Source: an uncultured Oscillospiraceae bacterium (lineage in GTDB: Bacteria; Bacillota; Clostridia; Oscillospirales; Acutalibacteraceae). From it: 64,000 nucleotides of DNA. Positions 1 through 8,563 of the stretch are shown here, piece by piece. The DNA is taken from contig USJL01000008.1 in NCBI GenBank assembly GCA_900555015.1, positions 7,811 through 71,810 of the forward strand, in the 5' to 3' direction. How positions within the stretch are numbered: the stretch's first letter is position 1; each line of letters opens with the position of its first letter. The position numbers and the translations under genes are program-made. The notes beneath the pieces were generated by a model. It was not told where the DNA came from and searched no databases. It was given only the letters and a program-made list of their open reading frames with translations.

Positions 1-2
1 CG

Positions 3-119
3 TTCGGCATGGATGATTGCGTTCACAAAACAAAATCAATGGTATGCGATTTTTCACTTGTGACCGACACGGTAAATAAAGTGGCAAACGGTGAAGAAAT
101 TTTGAAAAAAATCTTCTAA
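3..119 (+). CDS. C-terminal end of an unidentified protein (partial)
   Basis: An open frame runs from the window edge to a TAA at 117-119 and encodes 38 residues ending in VANGEEILKKIF. The upstream part lies outside the window, so neither the start nor the family can be judged. It stops just before the potA promoter and is on the same strand. I do not recognise the product. It is likely to be real coding sequence because the frame is clean and ends exactly where a promoter begins. Confidence 0.5.
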   Translation, partial: FGMDDCVHKTKSMVCDFSLVTDTVNKVANGEEILKKIF

Positions 120-124
120 AATTG

Positions 125-152
125 TTGACTTTTGTATATATTTTGTTATATT
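125..152 (+). promoter_or_regulatory. Promoter of the pot operon
   Basis: TTGACT at 125-130 and TATATT at 147-152 are 16 nt apart, and the -10 is preceded by TG plus one base (extended -10). The predicted transcript starts near 159 and has a leader of about 45 nt before potA. Confidence 0.65.
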
Positions 153-205
153 AATTCTGTTAATGATTTTTATTAATAATCGGGTTACAAAGAGGAAGTG
201 CATAA

Positions 206-1339
206 TTGGAAAAAATTATTGATCTTAAGGATATAACCGTTAAATACGGTGATAATGTTGTATTAGATAAACTGAATTTATCAATTAACGAAAAAGAGTT
301 TATAACGCTGTTAGGTTCATCAGGTTGCGGAAAAACCACAACTCTTCGTTGTATTGCCGGATTTATTGAGCCGGATGAGGGAGAAGTGGTTTTTGAAGGC
401 AAGGTTATTAACAATCTTCCCCCTCATAAACGCAAGGTTAACACTATCTTTCAGCGCTATGCTCTTTTTTCTCATTTAAACGTATATGAAAATATTGCGT
501 TTGGACCTGAATTGCAAAAAATGCCAAAAAATGAAATAAGAAAAACAGTTGCAGAAATGTTGGAACTTGTTAACTTAAAAGGCTTTGAAAAAAGAACTGT
601 AGACAGCTTGTCCGGCGGTCAGCAACAGCGAGTTGCAATTGCCCGTGCGTTGGCAAATAAACCGCATGTTCTTTTATTGGATGAGCCTTTAGGCGCACTG
701 GACCTTAAACTGCGTAAAGATATGCAAAAAGAGTTAAAAGCAATTCAAAAAAGGCTTGGCATTACGTTTATATATGTTACTCACGACCAGGAGGAAGCTC
801 TTTCAATGAGCGACCGTGTTGTTGTTATGGACAAGGGTAAAATTCAACAAATAGGAACTCCTGAGGATATTTATAATGAACCTGTTAATGCGTTTGTTGC
901 CGATTTTATCGGTGAATCTAATATTGTTGACGCCGTAATGATTAAAGATTATCTTGTCAGCTTTGCAGGAGTTACTTTTGAATGCCTTGATAAAGGATTT
1001 GAACCAAACGAATTAACCGAAGCGGTTATCAGACCCGAGGATATTACTTTTTGTGAAATCGGAAAAAAAGACTCACTAACCGGTGTTATTACGGACGTTG
1101 TGTTTAAGGGTACTTTTTTTGAAACGTTTGTTGATGTTAACGGCTTTATTTGGATGGTTCAAACTACAGAATACCATCCTGTTGGTGAAACAGTTGCAAT
1201 GTATATTGACGCTGATTCTATTCATGTTATGAAAAGAAGCGAATACAGCGGTGAATTTGGCGATTATTCAAACTTTTCAGATGAATTTGACCATATCAAT
1301 GACGCCGATTATGATTGGGAGGCTGAAAATGAAAGGTAA
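206..1339 (+). CDS. potA: Spermidine/putrescine ABC transporter ATPase PotA
   Basis: This is the ATP-hydrolysing subunit of a polyamine importer, acting at the cytoplasmic face with PotB, PotC and PotD. Visible motifs are Walker A GSSGCGKT (residues 37-44), a Q-loop (Q83), the signature LSGGQQQR (from 135), Walker B LLLDEP (156-161) and the switch His in VTHD (193). A TOBE-like regulatory domain fills roughly residues 240-345, and the tail is acidic. The length of 377 aa is normal. The start is TTG at 206, chosen because AGAGGAAG lies just upstream and translation begins MEKIIDLKD. It is the first gene of potABCD and its end overlaps potB. Polyamine specificity is assigned from operon order and family resemblance. 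Confidence 0.95.
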   Translation: MEKIIDLKDITVKYGDNVVLDKLNLSINEKEFITLLGSSGCGKTTTLRCIAGFIEPDEGEVVFEGKVINNLPPHKRKVNTIFQRYALFSHLNVYENIAFGPELQKMPKNEIRKTVAEMLELVNLKGFEKRTVDSLSGGQQQRVAIARALANKPHVLLLDEPLGALDLKLRKDMQKELKAIQKRLGITFIYVTHDQEEALSMSDRVVVMDKGKIQQIGTPEDIYNEPVNAFVADFIGESNIVDAVMIKDYLVSFAGVTFECLDKGFEPNELTEAVIRPEDITFCEIGKKDSLTGVITDVVFKGTFFETFVDVNGFIWMVQTTEYHPVGETVAMYIDADSIHVMKRSEYSGEFGDYSNFSDEFDHINDADYDWEAENER

Positions 1340-2156
1340 GTTTTCTCAAAAATTGCTTGATAAGCCTTACTTTATTTGGGCAATTCTTTTTATTATTGCA
1401 CCTCTGATTATGGTTTTGTATTATTCATTAACAGATGCCACAGGAGCATTCACTTTTAAAAATTTTACTGCCTTACCTGATTTTACGGCAACAATTTTAT
1501 TGTCTGTATTGTATGGAGTTGTTGCAACTGTTATATGCTTGTTAATCGGTTATCCCTTTGCCTATTTTTTAACGAAATTGCATCTAAACACTCAAAAAAT
1601 CTTTTTCCTCTTGGTAATGATTCCTATGTGGATGAATTTTTTAATAAGAACATATTCTTGGATGACGATTTTAGGCGATACAGGCATTATCAACAGTTTT
1701 TTGAACCTTATCGGCTTACCTTCATTAAAACTTATAAATACAGGCGGAGCTGTTATTTTAGGCATGGTTTATAATTTTTTGCCATATATGATTTTGCCTA
1801 TTTATTCCATTCTTAATAAAATGGACCGTTCACTTGTTGAAGCAGCACAAGATTTAGGCTCAAGCAAGGCACAGGTTTTCAGAAAAGTTATTTTGCCTTT
1901 GTCTTTACCGGGTGTTATCAGCGGAATAACAATGGTTTTTGTTCCTTGCGTTTCAACATTTTACATTACACAAAAATTAGGCGGCGGTCAAATTGTTTTA
2001 ATCGGTGATGTTATCGAAACACAGTTTCAAAGTGCCAATAATTATAATTTGGGAGCAAGCCTTTCATTTGTTCTGATGATATTAATTTTAATTTGCCTTG
2101 GCGTTATGAATTACTTTGGCGCAGATGACGACAGTGAGGGAGGAGTAGTAATATGA
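1329..2156 (+). CDS. potB: Spermidine/putrescine ABC transporter permease PotB
   Basis: This is one of the two membrane permeases of the polyamine importer. The 275-aa protein has about six hydrophobic segments and the EAA loop that contacts PotA ([26 protein letters not shown], given here as VEAAQDLG followed by [10 protein letters not shown]). The ATG at 1329 is chosen over a longer in-frame extension beginning at 1251 because it has GGGAGG at 1317-1322 and starts MKGKFSQKL. The longer form would only re-read the end of potA in another frame. It overlaps potA by 11 nt and its stop overlaps the potC start, which implies translational coupling. Confidence 0.95.
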   Translation: MKGKFSQKLLDKPYFIWAILFIIAPLIMVLYYSLTDATGAFTFKNFTALPDFTATILLSVLYGVVATVICLLIGYPFAYFLTKLHLNTQKIFFLLVMIPMWMNFLIRTYSWMTILGDTGIINSFLNLIGLPSLKLINTGGAVILGMVYNFLPYMILPIYSILNKMDRSLVEAAQDLGSSKAQVFRKVILPLSLPGVISGITMVFVPCVSTFYITQKLGGGQIVLIGDVIETQFQSANNYNLGASLSFVLMILILICLGVMNYFGADDDSEGGVVI

Positions 2157-2977
2157 AAAAGAAAAAGCTTTCTCCCGGTGCTAAAATCTATATGTTTTTG
2201 ATTTTTATATTTCTTTATGCACCTATTGTTGTTATGGCAATGTTTTCGTTTAATGAATCATCAAGCACTTATATTTTTACCGGATTTTCCACAAAATGGT
2301 GGAATGAAATGTTTCACAATTCATCTTCAATGAGTGCTTTAAAAAACACTTTAATTCTTGCCGTGGTTTCATCAATTTTAGCAACATTGTTGGGCACAGC
2401 CGCTGCTGTCGGTATTTTTAACGGTAAAAATAAAATATATAAAAACACACTAATGACAGTAACAAATGTACCGATGATGAATCCTGAAATAGTAACCGGT
2501 ATATCAATGATGCTTTTGTTTGTTTTTGCAGGAACTCTTGTTAATAAATCAAATGTTTTAGGCTTTGGAACTTTATTAATTGCGCACATTACTTTTTGTT
2601 TGCCTTATGTAATTTTAAATGTATTACCCAAATTAAAACAGTTTGATTATAATGTTTATGAAGCGGCTGTTGATTTGGGATGTAAGCCTGTTCACGCCTT
2701 TTTTAAAGTAGTTTTTCCAAATATCACAAGTGGAATATTTACAGGTCTTATTATGAGTTTTACGCTTTCTCTTGATGATTTTATCATTTCTTATTTTACT
2801 AACGGTCCGAGTTTCCAAACCTTGCCTATTTACATCTTTTCAATGACTAAAAAGCGTGTTAAACCCGATATGTATGCACTTTCAACGTTAATTTTTGTTG
2901 TTATATTGGTTTTGTTGGTGTCAATGAATCTTCTTCAGTTTAGGGCTGAAAAAAAGAATAGGGGTGAGCATAAATGA
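2153..2977 (+). CDS. potC: Spermidine/putrescine ABC transporter permease PotC
   Basis: This is the second permease of the importer and would pair with PotB to form the channel. The 274-aa protein has an N-terminal membrane segment right after a basic KKKKL start, several further hydrophobic helices, and the EAA coupling motif (YEAAVDLGCKPVHAFFKV). The ATG lies in an ATGA overlap with the potB stop, and GGGAGGAG sits just upstream. Its own stop overlaps the potD start in the same way, so the four pot genes should be read as one translationally coupled unit. Confidence 0.95.
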   Translation: MKKKKLSPGAKIYMFLIFIFLYAPIVVMAMFSFNESSSTYIFTGFSTKWWNEMFHNSSSMSALKNTLILAVVSSILATLLGTAAAVGIFNGKNKIYKNTLMTVTNVPMMNPEIVTGISMMLLFVFAGTLVNKSNVLGFGTLLIAHITFCLPYVILNVLPKLKQFDYNVYEAAVDLGCKPVHAFFKVVFPNITSGIFTGLIMSFTLSLDDFIISYFTNGPSFQTLPIYIFSMTKKRVKPDMYALSTLIFVVILVLLVSMNLLQFRAEKKNRGEHK

Positions 2978-4230
2978 AAAAAATATTAAGTTTTTTATTA
3001 ACATTTGTTTTAGTTATTGCTCCAACCTATTTAATTGCTTATGCCGATGATGAAGTTTTCACCGACGAACAAATTGAATATTATAAGAACTTAGGGCTTC
3101 AGGGAACAACAATTAATGTTTACAACTGGGGTGAATATATTTCCGACGGCGGCGACGGATCTATGGATGTTGTTTCGGAGTTTGAACGGCTTACAGGCGC
3201 AAAGGTTAATTATACTAATTTTGAATCAAATGAAAATATGTATTCAAAACTTGCCGGCGGCGGAGTTTCTTATGATGTTATTGTTCCAAGCGATTATATG
3301 ATTTCAAGATTGGTTAATGAAGATATGTTGCTTGAAATTGATTGGGACAATGTGCCTAATATTAATTTAATTAGTGATGAATATAAAAATTTATATTTTG
3401 ACCCGGAACAAAAGTATTCTATTTGCTATAATGTAGGTACAACCGTACTTATTTATAACACAAAGCTTGTTAAAGAAAAACCAAAAAGTTGGTCTGTTTT
3501 GTGGGATGAACAATATAAAAATCAAGTTTTAATGTTTAATAATTCTCGTGATGCCTTTGCCATTGCACAAGCTATGTTAGGTCAAAGTTTAAACACAACA
3601 AATGAACAGGATTGGCAGGATGCCGCCGAATTGCTCGCAAAACAAAAAGACGCAGTTTCTCCTGTTTATGTTATGGATGAAGTGTTTAATTTAATGGAAA
3701 GCGGTGAATACGCTTTTGCAACTTATTACGCCGGCGATTATGTTTTAATGTGTGAAAATAATGAGGATTTGGATTATTGTTTTCCTGAAGAAGGCGTAAA
3801 TATATTTTATGATGCTTTTTGTATTCCAAAATGTTCGCAAAACAAGAGAGGTGCCGAAGCGTTTATTAACTTTATGCAGGAACCTCAGGTTGCCTTGGAA
3901 AATTCAGAATATATTTATTATGCATCGCCTAATATAAGCGTGCGTAATAATGAAGAAAGCTCATTATATATGAATGAAGCCGTATATCCGGAAATTATGC
4001 CAAACGGTCAGTATTTTGATAATTTGCCGCAAAACATTTTGGAATTGCAGTCTAATTTATGGACTAAAGTTAAAAGTGGAAATTTATCAAATGAAAGCGA
4101 ATCACAAAAAAGAAAAATATATACAGAATCCGCTGTGTTAGGCGGAGTAATTATAATTTTTGTTATATCAAAAATTATTAGCAACGCAAAAAAAAGAAAA
4201 ATAGAGGATTTAAGTGATTTATATGATTAA
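2974..4230 (+). CDS. potD: Polyamine-binding protein PotD with a C-terminal membrane anchor
   Basis: This is the extracellular substrate-binding subunit of the polyamine importer. Residues 1-24 form a signal peptide ending AYA before DDEV. The mature part carries PotD-family features such as INVYNWGEYI near the start and YDVIVPSDYMI. There is no lipobox cysteine, which Gram-positive binding proteins usually use for anchoring. Instead residues 387-405 (AVLGGVIIIFVISKIISNA) form a hydrophobic helix followed by KKRK and a short tail, so the protein is predicted to be held by a C-terminal helix. The total length of 418 aa is longer than a typical PotD (about 350) by roughly this extension. It is coupled to potC by a 4-nt overlap. 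Confidence 0.93.
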   Translation: MKKILSFLLTFVLVIAPTYLIAYADDEVFTDEQIEYYKNLGLQGTTINVYNWGEYISDGGDGSMDVVSEFERLTGAKVNYTNFESNENMYSKLAGGGVSYDVIVPSDYMISRLVNEDMLLEIDWDNVPNINLISDEYKNLYFDPEQKYSICYNVGTTVLIYNTKLVKEKPKSWSVLWDEQYKNQVLMFNNSRDAFAIAQAMLGQSLNTTNEQDWQDAAELLAKQKDAVSPVYVMDEVFNLMESGEYAFATYYAGDYVLMCENNEDLDYCFPEEGVNIFYDAFCIPKCSQNKRGAEAFINFMQEPQVALENSEYIYYASPNISVRNNEESSLYMNEAVYPEIMPNGQYFDNLPQNILELQSNLWTKVKSGNLSNESESQKRKIYTESAVLGGVIIIFVISKIISNAKKRKIEDLSDLYD

Positions 4231-4891
4231 ATGTATTATTTTTGATTTAGACGGAACGCTTGTTGAAACTATTGATGATTTAGGACTTGCTTGTGATTAT
4301 TTACTAAAAGAAAAGGGAATTAAGCCTAAATGGACTAAAGCAGATTATAAACAATTTGTTGGAAATGGGGCGAAATTACTTGTTGAGCGAGCTTTTGAAG
4401 GTAAACTCAGCCCCGAAGAGTTAGAAGAACAGTACGAGTTATTTAAGATTAAATATAATGAAATTAAGCTTGATAACGCATATGCTTACGAAGGCATGAA
4501 AGATGTAGTTAATACATTTAAACAAAATGGGTTTAAAGTAGCCGTTTGTACAAATAAACCAAATACAGCAGCTGTTGATATGGTTAAAACATTGTACGGT
4601 AAAGATACTTTTGATTACATATTAGGCGCAACGGACGATGTTGCCAAAAAGCCAAACACAGAAATGCCGAATGTTATATTGAAACATTTAAACATTAAAC
4701 CAAATGAGTGCGTATGGGTAGGCGACAGCAGTGTAGATATTGAAACTGCAAAAAATTTAGGCTGTGAAAGCATAGCCGTTACTTGGGGATTTAGACCTTT
4801 TTCCGAGCTTTTCAAATGCTATCCGACGGTAATTGTTGATAAACCAAAAGAAATTTTAAATTTTTTCAATTTAGTTATTGACAAACAGTGA
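4214..4891 (+). CDS. gph: HAD-family phosphatase, phosphoglycolate phosphatase-like
   Basis: This is a cytoplasmic HAD hydrolase that removes phosphate from small molecules; 2-phosphoglycolate is the usual family substrate but is not proven here. Visible motifs are FDLDGTL (nucleophile Asp), CTNKP (motif II), a conserved Lys in the KKPNTEMP region and VGDSSVDIETA (motif III). Residues of about 15-80 form the helical cap. It overlaps the end of potD by 17 nt. GTG at 4214 has AGAGG at a good distance; ATG at 4223 is an alternative that gives the more usual MIKCIIFDLDG start. The gene symbol is used in the broad family sense. Confidence 0.85.
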   Translation: MIYMIKCIIFDLDGTLVETIDDLGLACDYLLKEKGIKPKWTKADYKQFVGNGAKLLVERAFEGKLSPEELEEQYELFKIKYNEIKLDNAYAYEGMKDVVNTFKQNGFKVAVCTNKPNTAAVDMVKTLYGKDTFDYILGATDDVAKKPNTEMPNVILKHLNIKPNECVWVGDSSVDIETAKNLGCESIAVTWGFRPFSELFKCYPTVIVDKPKEILNFFNLVIDKQ

Positions 4892-4906
4892 TTCATCTGT
4901 TATAAT
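4878..4906 (+). promoter_or_regulatory. Consensus promoter of tRNA-Leu(GAG)
   Basis: A perfect TTGACA (4878-4883), a 17-nt spacer and a perfect TATAAT (4901-4906). The -35 lies inside the last codons of the upstream phosphatase gene. Confidence 0.9.
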
Positions 4907-4920
4907 CCATATCGTTGTAA

Positions 4921-5005
4921 GCGAGAGTGGCGGAATCGGCAGACGCGCACGTTTGAGGGGCGTGTGGGGCGACTCGTACGGGTTCAAGTCCCGTCTCTCG
5001 CACCA
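4921..5005 (+). tRNA. tRNA-Leu (anticodon GAG), CCA encoded
   Basis: The acceptor arms GCGAGAG and CTCTCGC pair over 7 bp, followed by discriminator A and a genomically encoded CCA. The anticodon loop TTGAGGG gives GAG (Leu). A long variable arm (GGGGCGACTCGTACGG region) and GGTTCAAGTCC T-loop fit a class II tRNA. It is transcribed from its own consensus promoter and ends at a hairpin with a T-run. Confidence 0.95.
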
Positions 5006-5007
5006 AG

Positions 5008-5044
5008 AGTAGCTATTTCCATTTGGATTTAGCTACTTTTTTTA
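5008..5044 (+). terminator. Terminator after tRNA-Leu
   Basis: AGTAGCTA (5008-5015) pairs with TAGCTACT (5030-5037) and is followed by a run of T. It lies 3 nt after the tRNA CCA end. Confidence 0.8.
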
Positions 5045-5069
5045 TTATTTTTTGCTTGAAGGTGATTTT

Positions 5070-6038
5070 TTGAATTTAATAACGCCTGTATTTTATAAAA
5101 ATTTTAAGTGCATAGCGGGTGCTTGCCCCGATTCCTGTTGCCAAGGTTGGGAAGTAGACGCCGATAGTGAATCCCTTAAGTATTACGAAACGTTGACAGG
5201 GGATATTTCAAACAGAATTAAAAGGGTTCTTGATAAAGATGAATTTGGAAATACTGTTTTCAGGTTAACAAGTAAAAAAAGATGTCCGTTTTTAAATAAT
5301 GATAATCTTTGTGATATGCATATTGCAATCGGCGGCGAGCATACGCCTTTTACTTGCAGAACTTTTCCTCGTTTTATTAATTACTACGGCTCAAATAAAG
5401 AAATGGGTATTTCTTTTTCTTGCCCCGTTGCTGCTGAAATGATGTGGAATTTTAAAGATGATTTTACTTTTGATTCAGTACAAATAGATGAACCGCCTCA
5501 ACTAAATGATATTGACGGTTTGCTGTATTTAAAATTAATTGATGCAAGAAAAAAAGCATATAATATTGTAACTGATAAATCTGTTGATATAAAAATACGT
5601 TTGCTTAAACTTCTTGAAAATGCAGTTCTTTTGCAAAATGAAATAGAGGCTTATACAGACGGTTTTGATAATATTTCATTTAAAGAAGCGTTTACTAACC
5701 CTGAGGTTATAAATAACGAGTGGGTTCAAAAAGTGAACAGTTCTCAATTCGTTCCTAATATTAAAAATAATAAATCTAATGAAAATATCGCTATGTATTT
5801 CTTGTTTAGATATTTTTTAACTGCTGTTTATGATTATGATGTTCTTTCAAAAGTTAAAATGGCAATTGTAGGCACTTTGATTCCCGGATTTTTCGGTGAG
5901 GATGATTGGACAATACATCTTTGGAGTAAAGAAACCGAACACAGTGATGTTAATATGAACAGATATAATGATCTTTTAAAAAGTGCCTATTGTTTTTCTG
6001 TTAAAAATTTAAAAAGTATATTAAAAAAAGGAGAGTAA
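5070..6038 (+). CDS. FliB-like cysteine-rich protein (flagellin lysine-N-methylase family)
   Basis: The N-terminal half carries the cysteine pattern of the FliB/YkgJ-like family: CIAGACPDSCC followed by QGW near residue 17, then KRCPF, LCDMH, FTCRTFPRF and SFSCPV. Such patterns probably bind a metal or an iron-sulfur centre. FliB methylates flagellin lysines in Salmonella, but many clostridial relatives are not near flagellar genes, and none are here, so the true substrate is unknown. The start is TTG at 5070 with GAAGGTG just upstream; an in-frame TTG at 5052 would include the ribosome binding site. At 322 aa it is somewhat shorter than classical FliB. It ends inside a bidirectional terminator. 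Confidence 0.75.
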   Translation: MNLITPVFYKNFKCIAGACPDSCCQGWEVDADSESLKYYETLTGDISNRIKRVLDKDEFGNTVFRLTSKKRCPFLNNDNLCDMHIAIGGEHTPFTCRTFPRFINYYGSNKEMGISFSCPVAAEMMWNFKDDFTFDSVQIDEPPQLNDIDGLLYLKLIDARKKAYNIVTDKSVDIKIRLLKLLENAVLLQNEIEAYTDGFDNISFKEAFTNPEVINNEWVQKVNSSQFVPNIKNNKSNENIAMYFLFRYFLTAVYDYDVLSKVKMAIVGTLIPGFFGEDDWTIHLWSKETEHSDVNMNRYNDLLKSAYCFSVKNLKSILKKGE

Positions 6039-6052
6039 TTACTCTCCTTTTT
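6030..6052. terminator. Bidirectional terminator between fliB-like gene and ROK kinase gene
   Basis: An 18-nt perfect palindrome (GGAGAGTAA/TTACTCTCC) is flanked by A-run on the left and T-run on the right, so it can terminate transcripts from both sides. The stop codon of the plus-strand gene lies in its centre. Confidence 0.85.
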
Positions 6053-6054
6053 CT

Positions 6055-6936
6055 TTATAATTTTGACGCTTCGTAAGCAACGCCCATTAAACCGGCATCA
6101 TTTCCCAATTTTGTTTTAACTATATTTACTTTTCTGAAATTGTCCATTAACTGCTTATAAATTTTTCTGTCAATCAAATCAATAATGTAGTCTTCATTTA
6201 ATATTCCGCCTCCCAAAACAATAAGCGGGGGATTGAAGCAGTATATTAAACTGATTAATCCGAGTATTATTTCATCAATCCACGAATCAATTACATGACG
6301 AATTTCAATATTATTAAAATTTTCTTCGTTGAATATTTCAAATCCGTTCAGCTTTTTGCCCGTAACTTTTTCCACTGCGTTAACAAGTGCTTTAGCTGAA
6401 GCATATTGTTCAAAGCAACCCTCTCCGCCGCAGGTACATGCTCTGCCTCCGGCATGGGTTATAATATGCCCGAATTCGCCGGCAGATGAGTCTGCACCCT
6501 TGTAAAGTTTATTGTTTAAATAAATTGCACCGCCGATTCCGGTACCAAACGTTAATTCAATAAAATCGCTTGCTTCTTTTGCAGCGCCGAATTTTGCTTC
6601 ACCAATAGCTGCAGCATTAACATCGTTTTCAACAAATGTTTTAATTCCGGTTTTTGATTCAACAATTTTTTTAACCATCATTCCGGTGTAATACGGAATA
6701 TTGTCTGTAGAATAAACAACTATTCCGTTTTCTGAATCAACTTGACCTGCCGTACTTATGGCAACTCTGTCTATATCATTATACGATTCAATAATTTCAA
6801 TTACCTTATTGATTATGTGCTGACCTCCTTGCTTGGCGTCAGTAGGAATCGATTTTTTATCTGATAATTCAAAGTTTTCATTGCATATAGCGTATTTTAT
6901 ATTTGTTCCGCCTATATCAAAAGTCAAAATTTGCAT
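6055..6936 (-). CDS. ROK-family sugar kinase (glucokinase-like)
   Basis: This is a cytoplasmic kinase that phosphorylates a hexose or amino sugar with ATP. The N-terminal phosphate loop is FDIGGTNIKYA, the ENDVNAAAIGE segment holds the catalytic Asp, and the ROK signature runs through AGEFGH to the zinc-binding CTCGGEGCFEQYAS. The length of 293 aa is typical. There is no N-terminal helix-turn-helix, so it is an enzyme and not a ROK repressor. The ATG has AAGGAG upstream and a strong promoter of its own. The sugar cannot be named from sequence, because there is no adjacent sugar transporter. Confidence 0.88.
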   Translation of the reverse strand: MQILTFDIGGTNIKYAICNENFELSDKKSIPTDAKQGGQHIINKVIEIIESYNDIDRVAISTAGQVDSENGIVVYSTDNIPYYTGMMVKKIVESKTGIKTFVENDVNAAAIGEAKFGAAKEASDFIELTFGTGIGGAIYLNNKLYKGADSSAGEFGHIITHAGGRACTCGGEGCFEQYASAKALVNAVEKVTGKKLNGFEIFNEENFNNIEIRHVIDSWIDEIILGLISLIYCFNPPLIVLGGGILNEDYIIDLIDRKIYKQLMDNFRKVNIVKTKLGNDAGLMGVAYEASKL

Positions 6937-6968
6937 ATTTTCAACTCCTTAATTCACTTAATATCTAA

Positions 6969-6997
6969 ATTATATCAACGGGGTATTTGAATTTCAA
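6969..6997 (-). promoter_or_regulatory. Promoter of the ROK kinase gene
   Basis: On the minus strand TTGAAA, a 17-nt spacer and TATAAT, with an extended TG motif one base before the -10. Confidence 0.85.
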
Positions 6998-7068
6998 TAT
7001 TTATTGAAAAAAAGTTTATTTTATGTTAGTATATAATAAAATTATTGATTGAAGACGGAGAATATGAA

Positions 7069-7701
7069 ATGTCTGAAGAATTAGAACAAAAATTAGACAG
7101 TCCTTTGGTTGTTCATAAACCTAATGATGCTTCATTTCAAGACAGTACAAATGAAGTTGATGTAAATATTACACATATTGAAGAGGATTCTGCTACTCTT
7201 GAAAGGCACAGATTTAAAAAAGTTAAGAAAAAGAAAAAGTTTCCCTACGGTGTTATCATTGTTGTAATAATAGTTGCTGTTGTTGCCGCACTTTACTATA
7301 AGGGTATTATTCCTAATTTTATTAAAAAAGAAAGTACCACGGCCGCGGATAATGATGTTTCGCAGTCTTCTACCGAAGTTAATAAATTTGAAGGAATTAT
7401 TACTGTAAAGGGAACGTATTTGTTTTACGAAGGTCAAGAAATAAGTGGTTCTGAGGCATTAATTGATAAGATTAAATACCTTGATACTTCTAAAAAATTT
7501 ATTGTTCAAGACGAAAACGCAGACAGCACATTTTTAAATAACGAAATTTTGCCTGTTTTGGCAGAATACGGTATTAATTATGAAGTTAAACACATTATTT
7601 CAAGCGGTTTGATGAGTGCCGAAGAAACGACAACATCTACAACTGCTGTTCCTTCAGAAACAACAACTCAGCCTGTAAATGAAAATACCGATTCGGAATA
7701 A
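7069..7701 (+). CDS. Single-pass membrane protein of unknown function
   Basis: A 210-aa protein of no family I recognise. Residues 1-60 are hydrophilic and acidic and end in a basic patch (KKVKKKKKF). Residues of about 62-80 form one membrane helix (VIIVVIIVAVVAALYY). The outside part has a compact region (KFEGIITVKGTYLFYEGQ, then FIVQDENADSTFLNNEILPVL) and a Thr/Ser-rich tail. The compact region loosely resembles the periplasmic fold of ExbD-type proteins, but this is only an impression. ATG 7069 is chosen for GACGGAG at 7054-7060; an in-frame TTG at 7045 lies before it. It is 4 nt upstream of the next gene, so the two are probably one operon. Confidence 0.7.
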   Translation: MSEELEQKLDSPLVVHKPNDASFQDSTNEVDVNITHIEEDSATLERHRFKKVKKKKKFPYGVIIVVIIVAVVAALYYKGIIPNFIKKESTTAADNDVSQSSTEVNKFEGIITVKGTYLFYEGQEISGSEALIDKIKYLDTSKKFIVQDENADSTFLNNEILPVLAEYGINYEVKHIISSGLMSAEETTTSTTAVPSETTTQPVNENTDSE

Positions 7702-7705
7702 TATT

Positions 7706-8563
7706 ATGAATTTTGAATTGCTTAACCATATTGATTTAGACGAATATTTAGTAAAAGAAATTACTGACCTTGCCGCTAATGACGAGGTCGGTATTTTGCA
7801 TTGCCGGGATTTATTGCTTAACGGTGATTTAAATAAGTTGGCTAAAAAATCTTCCGCAATGAAGCTTGCCGCTACGCTTAAAGCCGCAGAAATTACGCAT
7901 AAAAAATATAAGGAAAAGCAAATAAGTGATGAAATATTTTATGACACATTCAGCGACATAAAAATTTGGTGTGAAAATTGCAATAATAAAGGGTTGGAAA
8001 ACATTAATTGGCTGAAAAATCATATAAATTTTGAATTGTTTAAAATCGGAAGACTTCAGTATCAATTATTTAAATTGAATAACCCTCGTTTAAATTATAA
8101 TAAGCTTCCCGTATCTTACGGTGAAAACGTAATTTACGTTCATATTCCTCAAGGAGAAAAATTAGATTATAACGCTTGTTTAAATTCATTATCTTTTGCA
8201 AATAATTTTTTTGAAAAATACTTTTCCGAATTTAATTACAGCTATTATTTTTGCGAAAGTTGGCTTTTGTTTGACGGTAATAAACTTTTTATGGATAAAG
8301 ATTCAAATATATTAAAATTTGCAGATTTATTTAATGTTCATTACTCCATAAATGACGAAAAACAGGAATTTGAAAGAATATTCGGCTTTGATAAAAATAT
8401 ATGTAAAATTGCAAAACGCAGGCGTTTTTATAAAAATAAAAGCGATATAAACAGGTTACCCGAGTTTACATCGCTTCAAAAAAATGCAAAAGAATATTTA
8501 ATTAATAACGGCAGGTTCGGTGAGGGAATAGGAACAATTCCCAAATCAAAGTATATTAAATGA
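7706..8563 (+). CDS. Putative acyltransferase-domain protein (DUF5596-like)
   Basis: A 285-aa cytoplasmic protein with a helical N-terminal half and a C-terminal region containing VIYVHIPQG, a YYFCESWLL block and [10 protein letters not shown]. This arrangement matches my memory of clostridial proteins annotated as acyltransferase domain (DUF5596), but I cannot confirm the family here and no catalytic residue can be assigned. The start is ATG 7706, 4 nt after the previous stop; the ribosome binding site is weak, which suggests coupling to the membrane protein gene upstream. Its last 8 nt overlap the convergent RNase HI gene. Confidence 0.6.
   Translation: MNFELLNHIDLDEYLVKEITDLAANDEVGILHCRDLLLNGDLNKLAKKSSAMKLAATLKAAEITHKKYKEKQISDEIFYDTFSDIKIWCENCNNKGLENINWLKNHINFELFKIGRLQYQLFKLNNPRLNYNKLPVSYGENVIYVHIPQGEKLDYNACLNSLSFANNFFEKYFSEFNYSYYFCESWLLFDGNKLFMDKDSNILKFADLFNVHYSINDEKQEFERIFGFDKNICKIAKRRRFYKNKSDINRLPEFTSLQKNAKEYLINNGRFGEGIGTIPKSKYIK

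Noticed and set aside
1251..1328. N-terminal extension of potB
   Set aside because: It only re-reads the 3' end of potA; ATG 1329 has a better ribosome binding site and a normal PotB start.
4921..6038. tRNA-Leu as attachment site of an island carrying the fliB-like gene
   Set aside because: No repeat of the tRNA 3' end is found downstream and no integrase is adjacent; base composition does not change.
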